Assembly (NCBI GenBank): GCA_002197995.1 | Contig: NGZR01000003.1 | Span: 1,054,001 to 1,118,000 of the forward strand | Length of the DNA: 64,000 bases | From: Gaeumannomyces sp. JS-464 | Lineage: Eukaryota; Ascomycota; Sordariomycetes; Magnaporthales; Magnaporthaceae | Direction of reading: 5' to 3' | Part shown: piece after piece, positions 1 through 12,515 of the stretch | How the letters are laid out: each line of letters opens with the position of its first letter | Numbering within the stretch: position 1 is the first letter of the stretch | The notes under the pieces: generated by a model | Databases searched by the model: none | What the model was told of the DNA's origin: nothing | Seen by the model: the letters and a program-made list of their open reading frames with translations, nothing else | Made by a program: the position numbers and the translations under genes

Positions 1-1307
1 CGGGCCGGTCTACTCGTCGTGCACATCAAGCGGGGGACCTTGGGCTGCTACGCGCACACCCATGCTAGCACAAAGAGGCGCAGCACCGGCCCTAAACACC
101 CTATGGATCCACGGATTTAGCTCGCTGTCTGCACCGCACGGGACCCGTCAGGACCCCTGGCATTGAGGGAGCACAGGCGCGGGCGGGGCTGGCCCTACCC
201 GCCAAGCTCAACGATTGGTGCGGCAGCCTTATTGGATACACCTTTTTCTTTCAGCCTCACCTAGCTTGCGGCGAGCTGCCCACATCCCTTTCAGATCCCG
301 TCATATTCTTGTCCGCAAAGCACCTCTCGCATCTGCCAGGAAATAACAATAAACGGTGAAATTATGGGTGCGTTCCTTGCCTACCGTCTTGCACTACGTC
401 TAACGGCACTTGGAGGATGGTCCGGTTCGAAGAGCTGTTTCTTTTTTCTTTTTTTCCTCCTCTTTTTTTCTTCTTTTTTCTTCCTTTTTTCTTCTTTTTT
501 CTTGCCCTTCCACCTTGTTTTTCCTGCTGGTTCGTTCCCTGCTGTTCAAGAGTAGGTAGGTACCCAACACCACACCACATGCTTATTTTTCCCCTTCCTG
601 GTTAGATAGATGCCTGCCACGCTGCGCAGCATCCTGTATGAGGCGGCCATTCACTACTCTTTTCCCCCTCTTTGCACAATGGTTATCTGTCGCTCGTCGG
701 TCACCTCTTTGGGATGCGCCATGCAACCAGGTAGGGAGGTACGTACCGTACCGTATGGGGGGTGCGTTTCCGGAATGAGTCAAGTGGGTCCTTGTGGGAC
801 CATCCCCCGGCTCGTACCGAGCGTCCTTCGAGTCCGAACCAAAGTCCGCCCCGCCATTGAAGAATGATGAAATCCGTCCCCAAACCCCACCTCGGCTACA
901 TCTACCCGCAGTTACCCGGGCAAGCATCTGATCTGATCTGTCGATGGATGTCACGATGCCGGCTACTCTACCTAATCCCACTTCGAGACAAGTCATATGC
1001 ACAGCTTGCGCACAAACGTAAAAACACGCGCGTAAATCTTCCCCAGAAAGTAACTATAAACATGCCCGGTAGCTTGCGCTTCAAATTCCCTCTAGATCAA
1101 TCCTCGACGCCTTGAAACAGAAAACCCAACATTTCATCCTCAGCTTATAACGCTTTCATCCACAAGCAGCAAAGGCGTTTGCCGGCGCTGCTTGGAATAA
1201 AGCCTTGACCAGTACCGAAAAAAAAATCCGCGTGAAGCAGCATGAAAAGGAAACGATCCTGGCAGTCGGGCCGAAGCTTGGCCGACGTTGCCCAGGAGCC
1301 TTTGTGC
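1..1307. other. Region without a recognised gene
   Basis: No reading frame here resembles a known family or shows a convincing intron structure. A pyrimidine-rich tract (T and C, about 436-520) dominates part of it and produces low-complexity lysine/phenylalanine ORFs on both strands that I do not accept. The rest is mixed-composition sequence. Confidence 0.5.
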
Positions 1308-1652
1308 TCAATTCTTCGCGCGAGGCGTCGTTGGCTCTTTTTCTGGGAGTCGGCCCGAAAGCTGTGCGAGAAGCTCGGCAGCCTTGCTTTTGTGAAATTC
1401 GACGCGGCTATCCTGGTTGCCGTCGTTCTGGGCGGCCTGGTAGAGGATATTGGCTTCGATCCAGTGTTCGGTCTCCTCCTTGCTTTTCGCCTGGGCAGTC
1501 TCCGATGTCGGGATACTTGCCTGGCTAGCGCGTGGGACTGGGGTTATTTGATGCCGCATGTACCAGGATCGAATGGCAGATGCGGGGAGCAAGGACAGAA
1601 TAAATTTGCGAAGGGGAATGAAGAGATAATATTCACCTCGTCGCAGAGCCAA
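1308..1652 (-). CDS. Small hypothetical protein (114 aa)
   Basis: This open frame has ordinary amino-acid composition, unlike the low-complexity frames around it. The N-terminus (about residues 8-28) is hydrophobic with basic residues, so a membrane or organelle-targeting segment is possible. The second half is polar and probably helical, with a Lys/Glu-rich stretch around residues 55-65 and again near 85-100. I do not recognise the family. The start is the first ATG of the frame; an upstream exon cannot be excluded because no supporting splice sites were verified. There is no neighbour within 2 kb to give context. Confidence 0.35.
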   Translation of the reverse strand: MALRRGEYYLFIPLRKFILSLLPASAIRSWYMRHQITPVPRASQASIPTSETAQAKSKEETEHWIEANILYQAAQNDGNQDSRVEFHKSKAAELLAQLSGRLPEKEPTTPRAKN

Positions 1653-4129
1653 CTTGGGCAGTGGTGGACTCCTGGGACCGCATTATTTCTAGGTAGGTTG
1701 TGGTGTGTGGAGATAAGATAAAGCTTCGTCTGACGAAACCTAATATCCAACGGAAAACGGAGAAAGAAGGGAGCTTCGGACCCTCTCGAAGATGAGGATA
1801 AAACTTGCTAACAGTCGCTGCTCAGAGGGAAAGATTGAATAAAGGATGAGGATGGGCGAAGAATAGATAGCAGATACCCATTTCGACGGAAGTCCAGGGG
1901 AGCATCCTGACGGGTTTTATATCACAAGAGGCACCGAACATTTCCTCCTCCTACTGACAGAACAAGGGGCTCAAAGTGCTTTTTTCCTCTCCTGCGGATG
2001 ACTGCGACCTTGCTTTGACCGTGGTTCGCACGTGTGTTGTGCGATCAAAAAACTGCCACGTCGACGAGCTATCTATTGACTGGGGGGCAGTCGGCAAGCT
2101 GTCGATGTGATTCTGGAGTTTCGGATCTGGGGGCGGACAAGGTGAGGAGTACCCTCGCTCCTCGGCGTCTAAGGTCCTACCCCTCATCTTCATCTAGGTC
2201 TCTACAGAGGTACCTGCTTGTATTGGGACTTTGAACACGGAATGAGCGGTCGAGCTACATACGTGCGACAACCTAGCGTGGTGGGGTGCAGGTGGCTTAG
2301 CAGCACAGTTTAGAGGCCGGTAGATATGGCTGGTAGATACGTATAATAGATAGGTCCATGCGTTTTCGCCCGGTTAGACTGGAGTCTTTACTGGCGCACT
2401 CTCGTGGATTTTTTCCTGGGCCATTTGTTGGCCACGGTGCACGGGGAATAGCGTCATTAGACGTTTTCCCAGGTGGGGAAACCGCCAAGCTCACCCCTCC
2501 CCCTTCAACGTCCGGTCGGTATCTGTCAAGCTGAACACGCAGGTGGCGCTGCTAGGCTGTTCTGGCCCAACCTCGTATTTTACTGGCCTTTATCGAAAGG
2601 ATTTACTTCCACTACATTCAGGCGCTAGCTTGATGGGTTCGAGCATTTCATGTTGGTTTATTCAAGCACTCTCAAATGGACAGCTGGGTCCAGCCAGCGT
2701 GTCACCACCAGCCAGGCACCCAAGCAAGAGGCCTGGGGGCAGAAAATAATACACCGCATCCTCCCGCGTGTTGCGAGCGACAGTGAAAGCCCGACGCTAT
2801 CCATTATGGCCCAATCGGGCAGCCCGGCGGGCGGCTGACACTGATATGTCACAGAGGCGGCGGCGGGCTGCTTGAGTTGGCTCGCAGCTCTCCTTGCTAT
2901 AACCCAAATAGGCGGCGCAACCCGACGTGCGCGGATTCGCCGCTGGAGGATGGATCCAATTGGTCCCCTTTCTTAGCAACGCCGGTCACAGACGTGCGAA
3001 AATATTTGTCCCTACCGCCCCGCCGCCTAGGCTGGGCTGCAGAGCATGCGTCCTGCACGATGGACCTTTTACGCATGTTCTATATCCAGTAGTATCGGAT
3101 TTTGCGACTAGCAGGCTGCAAGGAGATACGGGGCAAGATCTTGAAAGATAAAAAAAGACCATTATGGGTGTGAACATGTCACTGTCGAGGTGTGTTCTTG
3201 TCGTCACGCGGCTGTCATCGAGCGCGGTTGGGCTGCGGTGGAACTTGCGACAGTAGGTATGGACGAAGGCCTACGGGTTCGGGAGAGGACGGCGGTGAAC
3301 GCTGGCTCGCAGCAATCCATCCAGGCCGCCGCGACGGGGATCGTCGCTATGTCGAGAAACCAGTGCATACCTTGTAGCACCCAGTCCTAGAGCGCCGGGG
3401 AGCCCCCGGCAAGGCGAGCGACAGGGATGCGCCTCTGTGGATCGGAGATCGGTGCGTCTTCCTAAACATGCGCTAGGATGGGAAGGGTCGGGCAGGAGGA
3501 GGTGTTGGTGTGTGTGTGTAAACAGAAACTCCTGGGGGACATGTACTTTGTACTCCGTGGCTCGTTGCAGCATGCACTTTGCACTGCCCGTCCGTCCATG
3601 GGCCGCCCACACGTGTTGCGAACTGCTTTTAGCCAGCGCTAGCAGGGCCTGCTCGCACCTGACAGCGGGCGGCCATCAGCACAGACATGATAAATGACAG
3701 CCCAGGGAGAAGAAAAGAAAAAAAAAGAAGAAAAAAAAGCTCCAGCGAACGTCGACAGCCCGAACCGAGACAAACGCCAAGACGACGACGAGACAACACA
3801 GGAAGATTAAAGTACCCATAGGTGGGAATTGCATTATCTACCAGCCTGTTCATTCCCTGGTAGGATGGTAATATGTACAGAGAATTATGTATTATGTAAA
3901 ATAAGGCGGCGCATCGAAAGTGGATGGAGCCGAGTCGAGCTGCCGCTCGGGCGGGCTCCATCCAAACTTGCCTGCTCACTTCCCAGCCCATCCACAGGGC
4001 CACAAGGGAATCCAAAACAAGTGAAATTTGGCGGGTCGTGAGAGTCGCGGGGGTTGTTATCCCCAGAGTCCAAAACGCAAACACAGCAAGCAAGCAAGCC
4101 AACAAAACAGCACACACATACACACTCAC
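1653..4129. other. Intergenic region, no gene recognised
   Basis: Only short overlapping frames on both strands, none with recognisable motifs. The right end (about 4108-4150) contains a CA/GA simple repeat lying just downstream of the exonuclease-like gene on the minus strand, probably in its 3' untranslated region. Confidence 0.5.
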
Positions 4130-4150
4130 TCACACACAGAGAGAGAGAGA
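4108..4150. repeat. CA/GA microsatellite
   Basis: Imperfect CA dinucleotides followed by about seven GA units. They sit just past the expected stop codon (4164-4166) of the minus-strand exonuclease-like gene, and its shifted frame reads through them. Confidence 0.8.
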
Positions 4151-4163
4151 CTGTTGCTTTGCT

Positions 4164-5573
4164 TTACTGCCGAGCGTAGACCAGGGCGATGCGGTCCATC
4201 TCGTCGCCGTCGCTGCCGATGAAGCCGACGACCTGCCAGCCGGCGGGGCGTCGTAGTCGAAGCAGTCGCCCTCGCGCCTGCCCGTCTCGACCGTCCTACC
4301 GGAGCTGGTGGTGGCCTTGATGTAGAAGACTCGCGTCCTGCCTCTGCGCTGGGCTTGGCACATTGTGGTCCTGGTCCAGAACTCGTCGCCGGCCAGGTCC
4401 AGGGAGCGCTCGTCGCCGCCGCCGCCGCCGTGGTGCAGGGCGGTGCCGTCGGCGAGCTCGACGGCGACGCTGTCGACGCGCCTGTCGCCGCGGAAGATGA
4501 TGCGGCTCGTCTTGGGCTTGGCCTGCAGCGACAGCGCGGGCACGTCGCTGTACCAGTTGCCGTGGGGACCGCCGACGTAGTCGGACTGCTGCAGGCGCTG
4601 GCCCGACGCGTACGAGAAGCGCGCGAAGATGGGGTTGTGGTCCGACAGGATCTTGCCGTCGGGCTGCAGGAACCGGTTGGAGTAGTAGTTCCAGGCGGTC
4701 GGGGTCACGTCGAGCAGGGTGGAGCCGCGGAAGAAGATCTTGTCGACCGTCTCGCACGTGTCGGTCGTGCTGGGGTTGGTGCAGAGCGACTCCTCGGTCG
4801 GGACGACGCCGCGGCGCTGGATCTCGACCCAGGCGTCCTTGAGGCCGGGCCCGTTGGGGTTCTGGCTGCCGAGGAACTCGCGCAGACCAAGGTCGGCGGT
4901 GCGGCTGTAGCGGCTGTTGGTGTCGCCAAAGACGAAGACGGGGTTGCCGACCGAGTTCTTCTGGATGTAGGCGGCCACCTGGCGCATGTTGCTGGTGCGG
5001 GCCTTGAGGTCGTCGGGCTTGGTGCCTGCGTCGGCGTGCAGATTGTAAAAGTCTGCGTAGACGGCGGTGGCGCCCTCGCCGGCGATGCGCACGCGCATGA
5101 AGGTGAAGCCCTTGGGGGTCAGGCAGTCGGCCCCCGAGGCGTTGGAGCACGTGCCCCACTTGATGCGTTGGAAGTCAACCCAGGGGAAGTTGGACAGGGT
5201 GTTCAGGCCCGACCCGAACGGCACACCGCCCGAGGTCGGGGTGCGCTGCGGGTGGCTGTTGCCCTCGTACAGCTTGGCGTGATAGTTGAAGTCCTGTGCG
5301 TCAAGAGGTGGCGAGTTAGAGGCCCGTCATGATCCCTGGCACTATGGGGGTTTATTTGCCACCCACCTCCTGGACGTGGATAACGTCGAGGTTGAGCTCG
5401 GAGAACTTCTGTCCGATGAGCCGGGCGTTCACCGACTTGTCGCCGGGCACGTCGTTGCCCTGGAGGATGGCGGGGAGGCCGGCAACGTTCATGGCCAGGA
5501 CACTAAACTCGCCATTGAAGGCGAGGGCGGTCTGGGCCAGGGCCGAGAGGGCGAGGACGGCGTTGAACTTCAT
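4164..5573 (-). CDS. Secreted endonuclease/exonuclease/phosphatase-fold protein with jacalin-like C-terminus (apparent frameshift)
   Basis: Two exons: 5367-5573, a 73-nt intron 5294-5366 (GTGGGT...CACAG), then 5293 leftward. Residues 1-18 form a signal peptide (MKFNAVLALSALAQTALA). The body is an endonuclease/exonuclease/phosphatase (DNase I/sphingomyelinase-type) domain: NVAGLP near the start, the metal-site glutamate in HVQE at the exon junction, GDTNSRYSR in the middle and the catalytic SDHNP near its end. About 120 residues follow that resemble a jacalin-type beta-prism (VDSVAVELADG, a Gly-rich loop). As sequenced, the frame slips at a C4 run (4245-4248) and reads into the 3' flank, stopping at 4130. 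In the +1 frame the expected ending (GWQVVGF..., then ...RIALVYARQ) reaches a stop at 4164-4166. One missing base explains this, either an assembly error or a real mutation. Substrate (nucleic acid or phospholipid) cannot be decided here. Confidence 0.8.
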
Positions 5574-8500
5574 CTTTGCGTCTGGTGGCTGGAACCCGGA
5601 CGTGGGCTTGGGCGAGAAGCTGGAGCTGGACTTTGCCCGGAAGCAAGCTGGAGATGAAGTTGGGCCTGAGACCTGAAGCCGTGTGTGCTGGAAGTTGGCT
5701 TGCTTGGGCTGGCTGAAGAAGAGATCCCGACCTCGTCCTGGAGGAGCGTGGAAACCCGGTTTTGTATATCCTTGGTCCCGGGGCAACGGTCCCATTCGGA
5801 CTTGGTACCGCGAGCACGTCCCCTCTTTCCCCCTCTTGTTCGCCGCCAAGCATCAACAGGAGAGGATAATAGATTCGATACTACCCACGGGGCCAAATCA
5901 CTGGCCACAGTGCTGCGGGTCGAGACGGGGATGGCCCCTTGCACAGCCATGCAACTTTATCCCACTCCTTCCCGATTCGGTATGTCAATCCCGGCATCTG
6001 TGGCACTGAACCAGTCTTTTAATCTGTGGTGGCGGGCCCGGATCGAAATTGCGTGTGGGGAAGCCTTGGTGAAGCAAGGATGGGGCCTGTGTGGGCTTTG
6101 GCGATGCCCTCCAACGTGCTCGCAGGCTCTCAGGCTGTCGGTCCCTTTGAACCATCCCGCCAGGGACTACGCGGCGTGCCAAGAAACGCCTCGACCTCGC
6201 AGCGAGGCCCCGTTCGTGATATCCACGGGCGATTTTCCATCTTGGGCGGTGCGGGGAAAAGGACCGTGAACATGCGCCAGGTACCGGCATGGGGCCCCAG
6301 TTATCGGAATGAAGGGCTCCTGCACGCTGTTTTGTTGGGCCCGAGCCAGTTTCTCCACGTGGCTCTGATGACAAGACTAAAGCACGGGGAACATTCCACT
6401 TTGCACCCTGCTGTGAGGCTCCCTCTTCTAATCTTGTTTTAAATTGTGCAAAACGCAGCTGCAAATCTCGCATGTCTTTGCCACGGTGGGATAATCGTCA
6501 CAAGCGAGCACGAGCGCTGACCACGTGTGCATTGCGCAAGCCGGGCCCGTCGATGAACCATTATTGAGTCTTGGCATTCGTATCGTCCTCGTTTTTCTTT
6601 TCCCTGGAATTATATAAATCTTCATTCTTTTCGTGCCTATTTCAATTCAGCAAGCCGGACCTCATTCTGACGGCTCTTGCCAGCTGCTGTGTGCGATAGT
6701 GCATTGGTGGCACAAACTGCCTTCCCCAGCAAATAGAATTCTTTATTGTCCTTCGAAATGCGAATAGATGCCTGACCCCGACGCAGGGTGCCGTTGCTAG
6801 AGATACCCTCCATGTGCGTGTAGATTTTACTCTACTTACACCACCGTCTGGTACACGCCAGCCGGTTCTAGCCGTCGGGTGGTGCAGTCTGAACGTCTAA
6901 TCCCAGGCAGGTACAAGGTACGTGCGAGTATGAGTATTGGATGCCAGGGTGGATCCAAAACGGCTGCTGATTCATTTAGCAGTTGGTTTTTACTGCTTGC
7001 TATGGTAATTGTTTTATTCGCCCATCGTCCCGGCTCGTGGAACCTGGCAGGTGCCCAGACAAGGCGACCTGTATCGGACTGCTTCCCCATGGATGTAGCC
7101 AGATGGCTGGGACCGACGCTCAACCGGTCAGAAGACCACCTGGATATCTCTATCATGCACGTACATTTCCGGTCGCCCGCGTGAGCAGTTAATTTGCATG
7201 CATGTCACTGGCTTTGTGTAGACGGTGAGGCATGGGGAATCCGGTCGGGCAACAATGATGTGGCCACGCGTGTGTAGCGGTCCCAGGATGCCAATGTATC
7301 TGTTCCGCGGGCGGCTAAATCCGCCTTTCCTCACCGGTCGAACCCGCGAGGGATGGAGCAGTTTCTCGTGGAGTGCGTGCTTTGCGCCGCCGGATCCGAT
7401 TCCCTGCTCCCCGGGCTCGCCCGGGCTGGCTAGAAAGCTGCGCCGGGAGGCACCGGAGGCTAGGCGTGCGACCACATGCAGCGCCACATCAGCCAAAAGA
7501 CCTGTCCACCATTCAGCGCTTGCGGGGGAAGATCCCGGGACGCTTCCGCGGTGGCTTGACGTGTACCACGAGACCGGTTCGCGTCGCACAGAAACATGGT
7601 TGATGGGATGGGTGTTTTCCCATGCGGGCGCGACTGGCTGGATCCGATTCGCCAGAGATATCATTGCTTTCTGCCCCGTCTTCTTTGGGTAACACTAGTA
7701 TTCAGGAATTGCATCCCCGGGTTCCCGATCCGCTGTGGCCAGGCGCTCGTTGGCTCCCGCACGTCATTCTGCCCTCGGGCGGCGCTAGGGCATTGCCACG
7801 TCGGCAGAGCAAACTCGCTGCCTTGTCCGGAATAGGCAAAAAGGCTGGGGATGTTTTTGGCTCATCCACTCACGCGCGAGCTTGCGCCGTCGGCACGCTG
7901 CCAAAAACGGCCACACCTGAACCAATTTCGCGTCACACCGAAAGATCCCGACCGTGCCTTCCGTTCTTTCCTTTCACCCGATCGCGGGTTCGAACATTCC
8001 GCCAGCCTCACTGTCCCATGCCCATCAGCCAGCCTCGAGTGGGGCATTTCGAACGGCGCAGCCCGGACCACCGCCGAGACTTCATCCTACGTGGCAGCGA
8101 GCTTGCGATGCCGGCCAAAGAACACCTATGCGGCGTCGTCCCGCTTAGGAAACGCGCGCAGCCGCGATCCATGCCCATCGCCATGCCGGAAGCAACATCC
8201 GGTAAGGGGCGCCTCCTGTGAGGAGGAAGGACGGCTCCGTCACAATTTCGCATGCTCTTCGCAAAGGACGGGGCACGCTCGCTGGTGGCCCGCCCAGGAC
8301 CCGTCCCTTGGACGCCCAGCCCAGCACGGTCCCTCCCGGCGAAGCCGTCTCCAGCGTCTGGCGGGACGCGCTCCTCGTTAGGGGGCGTCCCTGTGCGGTG
8401 CTTGGCTCGCCCTACTCTGCCGTGTAGCCGACGTCATGAGGCTCATGGCTCAATTCGAACCGATGTAAAGGGCCGACCGGGACCGCGCGCCTTGCGTCGG

Positions 8501-10436
8501 CCGGCTCCGTCTTCCTCACACAAGATCTGCCGCCATTGCAAACCCCTTCGCAACCCGGCAGCAACCTGACTACCCATATGACGGTCTGCCCCAACGATGG
8601 GACGGCCGACAGCGACCAGGGTATCATGCAATGCAGCAAGCTCGACACCTTTCTTTCTGATTGCGAGGTGGCGGCCGGCAGAGCTGGCATACGGTCCCCG
8701 GACCAGACCAGATTGCAAGGGCAATCCTCCCAGTTGGACACCAGGACCCGAATAGATCACCCTGGCCACATCGATAGACCGGGCAACAATGCAATGCTTC
8801 TTCGGGCAATCATGACCCCATCGCGCATGGGGCCTATGGGAGATCGCCACCATCGAGACTGCACAGCTACTTACTGCAAGAATGCCTTGTGACAGTCGGC
8901 CGGCGCACGCTTACTGGAGTGTATTGATCAAGCGCAGGCTCTGGCCAGGGTCGGTCCGGGACCCTCTCCTATTCGATCACGGGTGTACGATGTGCCTCCT
9001 TAAACCCTTTGGTAAATGTGACAGAGCCCCTTTCCCACAGCAGCGACAAGGCCCACACCATCTTGGTTGCGAGTGCAGGGAGACTAAGGGGTTGGCAGAA
9101 GGCATTTGCCCTCGAGCACGGCGCACAGCGAGCTGCGACACTCGGAGAGCAATGTATGGCTGCTGCGGAAGCTTGGGCTTGGCTAAAACCTTGCCATTAG
9201 GCAAGACTTTTCCAAGGCGCCGACCACCGTCCCAAGCGGTCCCATGGCGTACTTCTTTTGTTGCATCCTTGCTGCCCGGCCGGCACGCAGAGTCCTGCCG
9301 CCGGGTACCCCGGATTGCTATCCGTCTCCCGCATTCTCCAATGAGAGGCGGTTTGATGAATGACGCATAGGGAAAGCTCACCTCGCAGACCTGCGGAATT
9401 TGACACGCTTCCTCGCCCGGCTAGAGTGTGCTTCTCTAGGCGACAACACGATAACGCCGCCATCAGGCTGCATCTGAGGTCGGCATGACCAGGGCTGCAC
9501 ACACCCTTCGTGAAGCGGTGAGGGTTACCGTAGGGGTTGTGGGAGAATAATCTGGACAAGGGACGAATGCGTGTGGCGGTGTTGTGGGATACACTGGTGA
9601 CGATGAATTTCACCGCATCCTACCTGTTTTGGCCAGGCAGAGCGTTCTTCCGGTTGTAGCCAAGCACAAGGGATCTACCACTCATCGTGCGGAGCAACTT
9701 GCAGCGCGGCTACCTACTTTAAGGCCACTTCATTTCTAACGGGCATTGTCTAGAAGTAGGCAGCGGAGTGACCCAAGTGCACAAAATACGAACCCCATGC
9801 AACTAACCCATTGGTTCCCGGGGAGCCCACGGATGAACATCGATCCATTAAGCTAAATTTTAAGCACAATCGGCATCCGTGGCCAATCCGCCCAGGCAGG
9901 CCGTCAAGGAAAGTTGCCGTCGCCTGGCGATCGCGACATGTCCGGCGCTAATCATCCTGCTCCCCCCAACCTCGGTTGCCGCCCTAGCAACGATTCGTCA
10001 TATTTTATCTCTCACACCGTGCGGCCGACGAGACGCGACCCCGACGACATCTTCGCGACGATGGCCGACGACTCGAGAGTGTCCACGCAGCCTTGGCTTC
10101 CACTGAGGTTGGCAGTCTCTGGACGGCGCGTCTCCGCACGGGAGTAGGGAAGGCCGTTCCGGCGCGAATGCTGTCACCCGCGCCCCGGCCATGTGACGGC
10201 CGTAGTGCAGGAGATGTAGGGCAGCCTGGTCCAGCAAACCGCCTGCATGCAATGCCAACAGAGCGTCTGCGATCGAAGACATTGCAGCTGCAGGTATCGT
10301 CGTGCTATAATGAAAAGCATTAACGTGTTAACGGCGGGCACGGCACAAAACCGTGAATGAATGGGCCCGAATTGGTGCTCGAGATGCACGTATGTTAAGT
10401 CAAATGTCGCAGTGCAGTGCGGTAGGGTGGACTGTC

Positions 10437-10437
10437 G

Positions 10438-10471
<34 letters not shown>
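10437..10471. repeat. GT microsatellite
   Basis: About fourteen nearly perfect GT dinucleotides, interrupted once by TATG toward the right end. Confidence 0.95.
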
Positions 10472-10473
<2 letters not shown>

Positions 10474-12461
10474 CCGTGCTTTGGAATTGCAGACGGCCTG
10501 CTTCTGCGTCACGCACGCATCGTGGTTACTGGCTTGGAACAGCTCCTCATGCGGGGGACTTGTGGGAGATCGAGATGATTGGAAACGGCGTTCCCAGCTG
10601 TTGGAGCCCTATTGAGGAGGTGAGGGCGCATTTGATGGTGCATATTTGCAGTGGTGGTGGCGGTGGAGAGCAACGATGAGCCAACCCGCCCGGCCTGTTG
10701 GCAAGATTTGCCAATTTGTCGGGTTTTGACCCTGATTCCATGCGGTGAACTACCTACCTAGCGTCCATCGCCCGATAGCTGCCGCGTGCCGCCATCGGCT
10801 GGGCGCATACCCATTATGGAGCAAGGACTGCCATGCCTGTCACGAACACATGGGAAGTGTGTATTCCTGGCGGCTGGGCTGGGGTCTCGTGTGTCCGCTC
10901 TGCCAAGTCGCAGCAGCTCCCAGAAAGCCAGTCTAAAAACGGTGCAGCACAACGGGGTCCGTCCCTGTTGACTGCCATCCGAACAAGGATCGCTAAGCAG
11001 GGGAAACGTTTTCCGTAGCCAGCCTATCGGGACCTAAAGCCCGGTCGTCGGCGTAGCGTCCGTTGGGAGCGAGAAGAGCCACCCCGTCGCAAAGTCCGCC
11101 TTGGCAGTCAGTCTATCGGAGGAAGCTGCTTGAATACCTACAGCATAACGCCGACAATATCTTCACCTCGTACCTGTGAGTCCTCCTTGCAGCGACCGCC
11201 GCAGGCAAATCGCCTTACCAGGCACGATCCGGGCACGCGGGGCCCCACATGGCCCCGCGAAAGCCTTAGGTTCCATAGACCTTGGTGCAAAGGAGCGGCG
11301 CGGGCAGCTGGAAGCACCCGACTCTGCTGTTACACGTCCAATTGTGGGCGATAAAATGTGTATGCACCCAGACCTGATCAGATCGTTTCCGGATTAAAAG
11401 GCTAGAGGTACTTACTGTTTCTATTATAAACGTGCGGAGGATAATGTCGATACCCGCGTGCCAATTGATGGAGGGGGCAGAATCAAGGTGTGGAGGGAGA
11501 GGAGGGAGCGCCTTGAGACGAGTCGTCAATTTTTTTTTTTCGTCGATTGTGGAGGTGGTGCGAGCCTGGTTGGCTGAATGGGTGAGTGGAGTGGTGCGCA
11601 ATGCCGGAGGAGCAGACGCGGTATGTATTCACCGCCCCTCGATGTGACTTCCATTTTCGAAGCAGCCTTGGGGCGGATGGGACTGGGCTCTCGGCGATGG
11701 TGATGCCACATACCAATCATTAGAGTCTGGGAGTGGGGTCGGTCGAGGTTGACACCGACGAAAGTTGAAACGCGGGCGCGTCCACTTTTGCTTTGTTTGA
11801 CCGCTGGCGTCAACAGGCGGCGGCCTTGGTAGCTGCAGCGCCCGTTGTGGGAAACCGCACAGTGCCGAGAAAATGTGCAGGCAGGTATTGGCGAGGCGGC
11901 GGGCCTCAGGCTACCTAGGGGAAGTGATTCTTTTCCGGCGGAACTGGCATCGAATATTGGGAAGATAAGTTCGTGCAGCATCCATCTAACAGACAGGATC
12001 GTGTAGCATTCGCTTGACAGACAGATTCGTTCAGCGCTTCCATACAGCAGGCCAGACGGCAGTTGTTGAGGCAGGCCGTCTTTCGACTCGGAGAAGCTGC
12101 CAATCAGGAAGGCGAATCCATTCCATCCTATCTCGGCGTCCCACGGGAATCTATAATACAACAATTCCTTGTTCACAAGCTTGCAACTCCAGGCTTTAAG
12201 GCGACGACAATACGTCCGAGGTGAGAAAAATATAAGGAAAAAAAAAGGGAGAAAAAAGAAACAAAATGCCGTTCGTTGGATGATGAGCGGAATCCGAGGA
12301 TTTTAGTTTTGGCCGCCCACCGGGCCACCTCGGTCCGAGGTGGCGGACGAGGGTTGAGCTATGATCATAACGAGGCGAGCTAGTCTATCCAGCTCTCGAT
12401 CGTTGCAGAAAGTGTCGAGCCGAGAAGCTCGCAGCAATAGGGCATCGGCAGTCGGTGTTGT

Positions 12462-12515
12462 GGGGGGTTCCGCGGTTCTGGGGGGTTCCGCGGTTCTGGG
12501 GGGCCCCGCGGTTCT
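12462..12515. repeat. Three tandem 18-bp units
   Basis: Three consecutive copies of an 18-bp unit (GGGGGGTTCCGCGGTTCT; the third has two substitutions). On the minus strand it would encode a repeated Pro-Pro-Arg-Thr-Ala-Glu motif inside an 87-codon frame (12303-12566) whose reality I cannot establish. Confidence 0.9.

Noticed and set aside
3629..4129. 166-codon minus frame with hydrophobic start just downstream of the exonuclease-like gene
   Set aside because: Starts inside the CA/GA repeat and contains poly-A-derived Phe/Leu runs; probably 3' untranslated sequence.
4355..5332. 325-codon plus-strand frame over the exonuclease-like gene
   Set aside because: Antisense shadow of a GC-rich coding exon; the minus frame carries catalytic motifs, a signal peptide and an intron.
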